Below, one piece after another: positions 5,931 to 6,945 of a DNA stretch of 6,945 nucleotides. Location of the stretch: the NCBI GenBank assembly GCA_036279835.1, contig DASUII010000362.1, positions 1-6,945 of the forward strand, in the 5' to 3' direction. Positions within the stretch are counted from its first letter, which is position 1. Each line of letters opens with the position of its first letter. The stretch is from GCA-003244245 sp036279835 (GTDB lineage Bacteria > Actinomycetota > Actinomycetes > Mycobacteriales > Pseudonocardiaceae). The notes below the pieces were generated by a model that made no database searches, had not been told where the DNA came from, and saw only the letters and a program-made list of their open reading frames with translations. The translations under genes and the position numbers were made by a program.

Positions 5931-5977
5931 ACAGCACCTTGATCCCAACCGGTCGAAGCAATTGATCTTGGTGTAGA

Positions 5978-6004
5978 TCCTCGGCGAAGTGTGATCGCCG
6001 AGGA
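5978..6004 (+). promoter_or_regulatory. Hairpin overlapping the transposase ribosome binding site
   Basis: TCCTCGGCGA (5978-5987) and TCGCCGAGGA (5995-6004) form a perfect 10-bp stem with a 7-base loop. The right strand includes the first four bases of the AGGAGG (6001-6006) that serves the GTG at 6013. A transcript entering from outside the IS would fold and hide the site. A transcript starting inside the left strand would not. Confidence 0.6.
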
Positions 6005-6012
6005 GGAGCCGA

Positions 6013-6945
6013 GTGGCCCAGCGCAGGATGCTGACCGAACAGGATCGTGAGGAGATATCCCGGGGGATCGTCGAGGACGTGGACGGGCGGGTGATCGCGG
6101 CGCGGATCGGCCGGAGTCCCAGCGTGGTGACCCGGGACATCACCCGCCATGGTGGCCGGGGCGGTTATCGAGCCGTGGCTGCCCAGCGGGCGGCCACGGA
6201 GCACCGGTCGCGACCCAAGACCCGCAAGATCGACGCTGACCCCGGACTGCGCCAGCGGGTCCTGGACAAGCTGCGCGCCGGTGCCTCCCCGGACCAGATC
6301 GCTGGCCGGTTGCGCTACGAACACCCTGGCCAGCAGGCTGCGTGGGTGTCCCATGAGGCCATCTACACCTGGATCTATGCCCTGCCCAAGGGCGAGCTGG
6401 CCCGGTTGGGGATCCTGCTGCGGACCGGGCGCACGCAGCGCCGGCCCCGCGGCCGCAGGAGCAGTCCCGGTGCTCGGATCGTCGGTATGACCAGCATCGA
6501 CGCCCGACCCGCCGAGGTCGCCGACCGCGCCGTTCCTGGTCATTGGGAGGGGGATCTCGTGATCGGGCGAGGTGGCAAGACCGCCATGGCCACCCTGGTC
6601 GAGCGGACTTCGCGCTACACCGTGCCGGTCGCGCTGCCCGCCGGCCGACGCGACGCCACCACCACCTGCAACGCGCTGATCACCACCGTGACCGCCATGC
6701 CCACCGCGCTGGTCAAGACCCTGACCTGGGACCAGGGCAGCGAAATGGCCGCCCACGCCGCGTTCTCCCTGGCCACCGAGGTTGCGGTGTACTTCGCCCA
6801 CCCGCACTCACCCTGGGAACGCCCCACCAACGAAAACACCAACGGGCTACTCCGCGAATACTTCCCCAAAGGCACCGAGATCACCGACGACCAAACCTAC
6901 CTCGACTGCGTGGCCGCCGAACTCAACAACCGACCACGCCGTATC
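6013..6945 (+). CDS. IS30-family transposase, DD(33)E, incomplete at the window edge
   Basis: The frame is open for 311 codons from GTG 6013 to the last base and ends at NNRPRRI, close to the usual C-terminus (NNRPRKTLGW...), so roughly 20-40 residues are probably missing. A helix-turn-helix lies at about residues 7-50 (EREEI-like start, then ARIGRSPSVVTRDITRHGG). It is followed by the SHEAIYTWIYA block near 114-125 and the DDE domain: WEGD (Asp181), TWDQGSE (Asp240) and TNENTNGLLREYFPKG (Glu274). Thirty-three residues separate Asp240 from Glu274, the family spacing. GTG 6013 has AGGAGG six bases upstream; an ATG at 6028 is the alternative. It catalyses cut/copy of the IS through its terminal repeats. 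It interrupts the integrase on the opposite strand. Confidence 0.94.
   Translation, partial: MAQRRMLTEQDREEISRGIVEDVDGRVIAARIGRSPSVVTRDITRHGGRGGYRAVAAQRAATEHRSRPKTRKIDADPGLRQRVLDKLRAGASPDQIAGRLRYEHPGQQAAWVSHEAIYTWIYALPKGELARLGILLRTGRTQRRPRGRRSSPGARIVGMTSIDARPAEVADRAVPGHWEGDLVIGRGGKTAMATLVERTSRYTVPVALPAGRRDATTTCNALITTVTAMPTALVKTLTWDQGSEMAAHAAFSLATEVAVYFAHPHSPWERPTNENTNGLLREYFPKGTEITDDQTYLDCVAAELNNRPRRI

Larger units (their letters stand above)
5930..6945 (+). mobile_element. IS30-family insertion sequence, left end to window edge
   Basis: The element is defined by the transposase at 6013 onward and by loss of integrase similarity at about 5930. A stretch at about 5938-5961, with GGTCGAAGCAA at 5951-5961, resembles the GGTCAACGCAA section of the E. 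coli IS30 terminal repeat as I recall it. This places the left end near 5930-5938. The exact end and any target duplication cannot be fixed, because the right end is outside the window. Confidence 0.8.

Noticed and set aside
5575..6807. A 410-codon - strand reading frame across the IS and integrase
   Set aside because: It lies antisense to the IS30 transposase and out of frame with the integrase. Its composition is Gly/Arg/His-rich shadow sequence with no recognisable motif.
1..6945. A defence, toxin-antitoxin, CRISPR or retron system
   Set aside because: No repeat array, reverse transcriptase, nuclease or small paired genes were seen. Any island cargo would lie to the right of the window.

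Overview
This is high-GC actinomycete chromosome. The gene set is a homodimeric-type pyruvate dehydrogenase E1 (aceE) divergent from a DUF3052 gene followed by a one-cysteine AhpE peroxiredoxin. The same neighbourhood is known around aceE/ahpE in Mycobacterium tuberculosis. The protein sequences look like Pseudonocardiales or Mycobacteriales to me; the genus cannot be settled from the sequence alone.

Left part (1-1227): an inverted duplication. The window opens inside the 3' end of one aceE on the + strand (stop at 253-255). A complete second aceE faces it on the - strand (stop at 985-987). Between them lies the wreck of a pirin-family gene. Bases 1-450 are the reverse complement of 815-1227 at roughly 96% identity, apart from a net 37-bp length difference. 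The arms flank a 364-bp spacer of single-copy pirin sequence, and the left junction carries a 6-base microhomology (TCTACC). Each arm contains a 46-bp palindromic element between the pirin and aceE ends. Most arm differences inside aceE are synonymous, so both copies appear to have been kept under selection. The complete copy has lost its native C-terminal tail and stop.

Middle (985-4988): the core housekeeping block. aceE is read leftward; a 279-bp divergent region separates it from DUF3052 and ahpE, which are read rightward. A strong stem-loop lies between DUF3052 and ahpE, and another follows ahpE.

Right part (5022-6945): a tRNA-Val(UAC) gene with encoded CCA is followed 65 bp later by the 3' end of a tyrosine integrase on the - strand, the usual sign of an element integrated at a tRNA 3' end. 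The integrase retains all catalytic residues but is cut near its N-terminal side by an IS30-family element. The IS30 DD(33)E transposase runs off the right edge. A 10-bp hairpin covers part of the transposase ribosome binding site.

I see no defence system, CRISPR array or biosynthetic cluster. The most unusual object is the inverted aceE/pirin duplication with its paired 46-bp palindromes; the second is the IS-split integrase at the tRNA.
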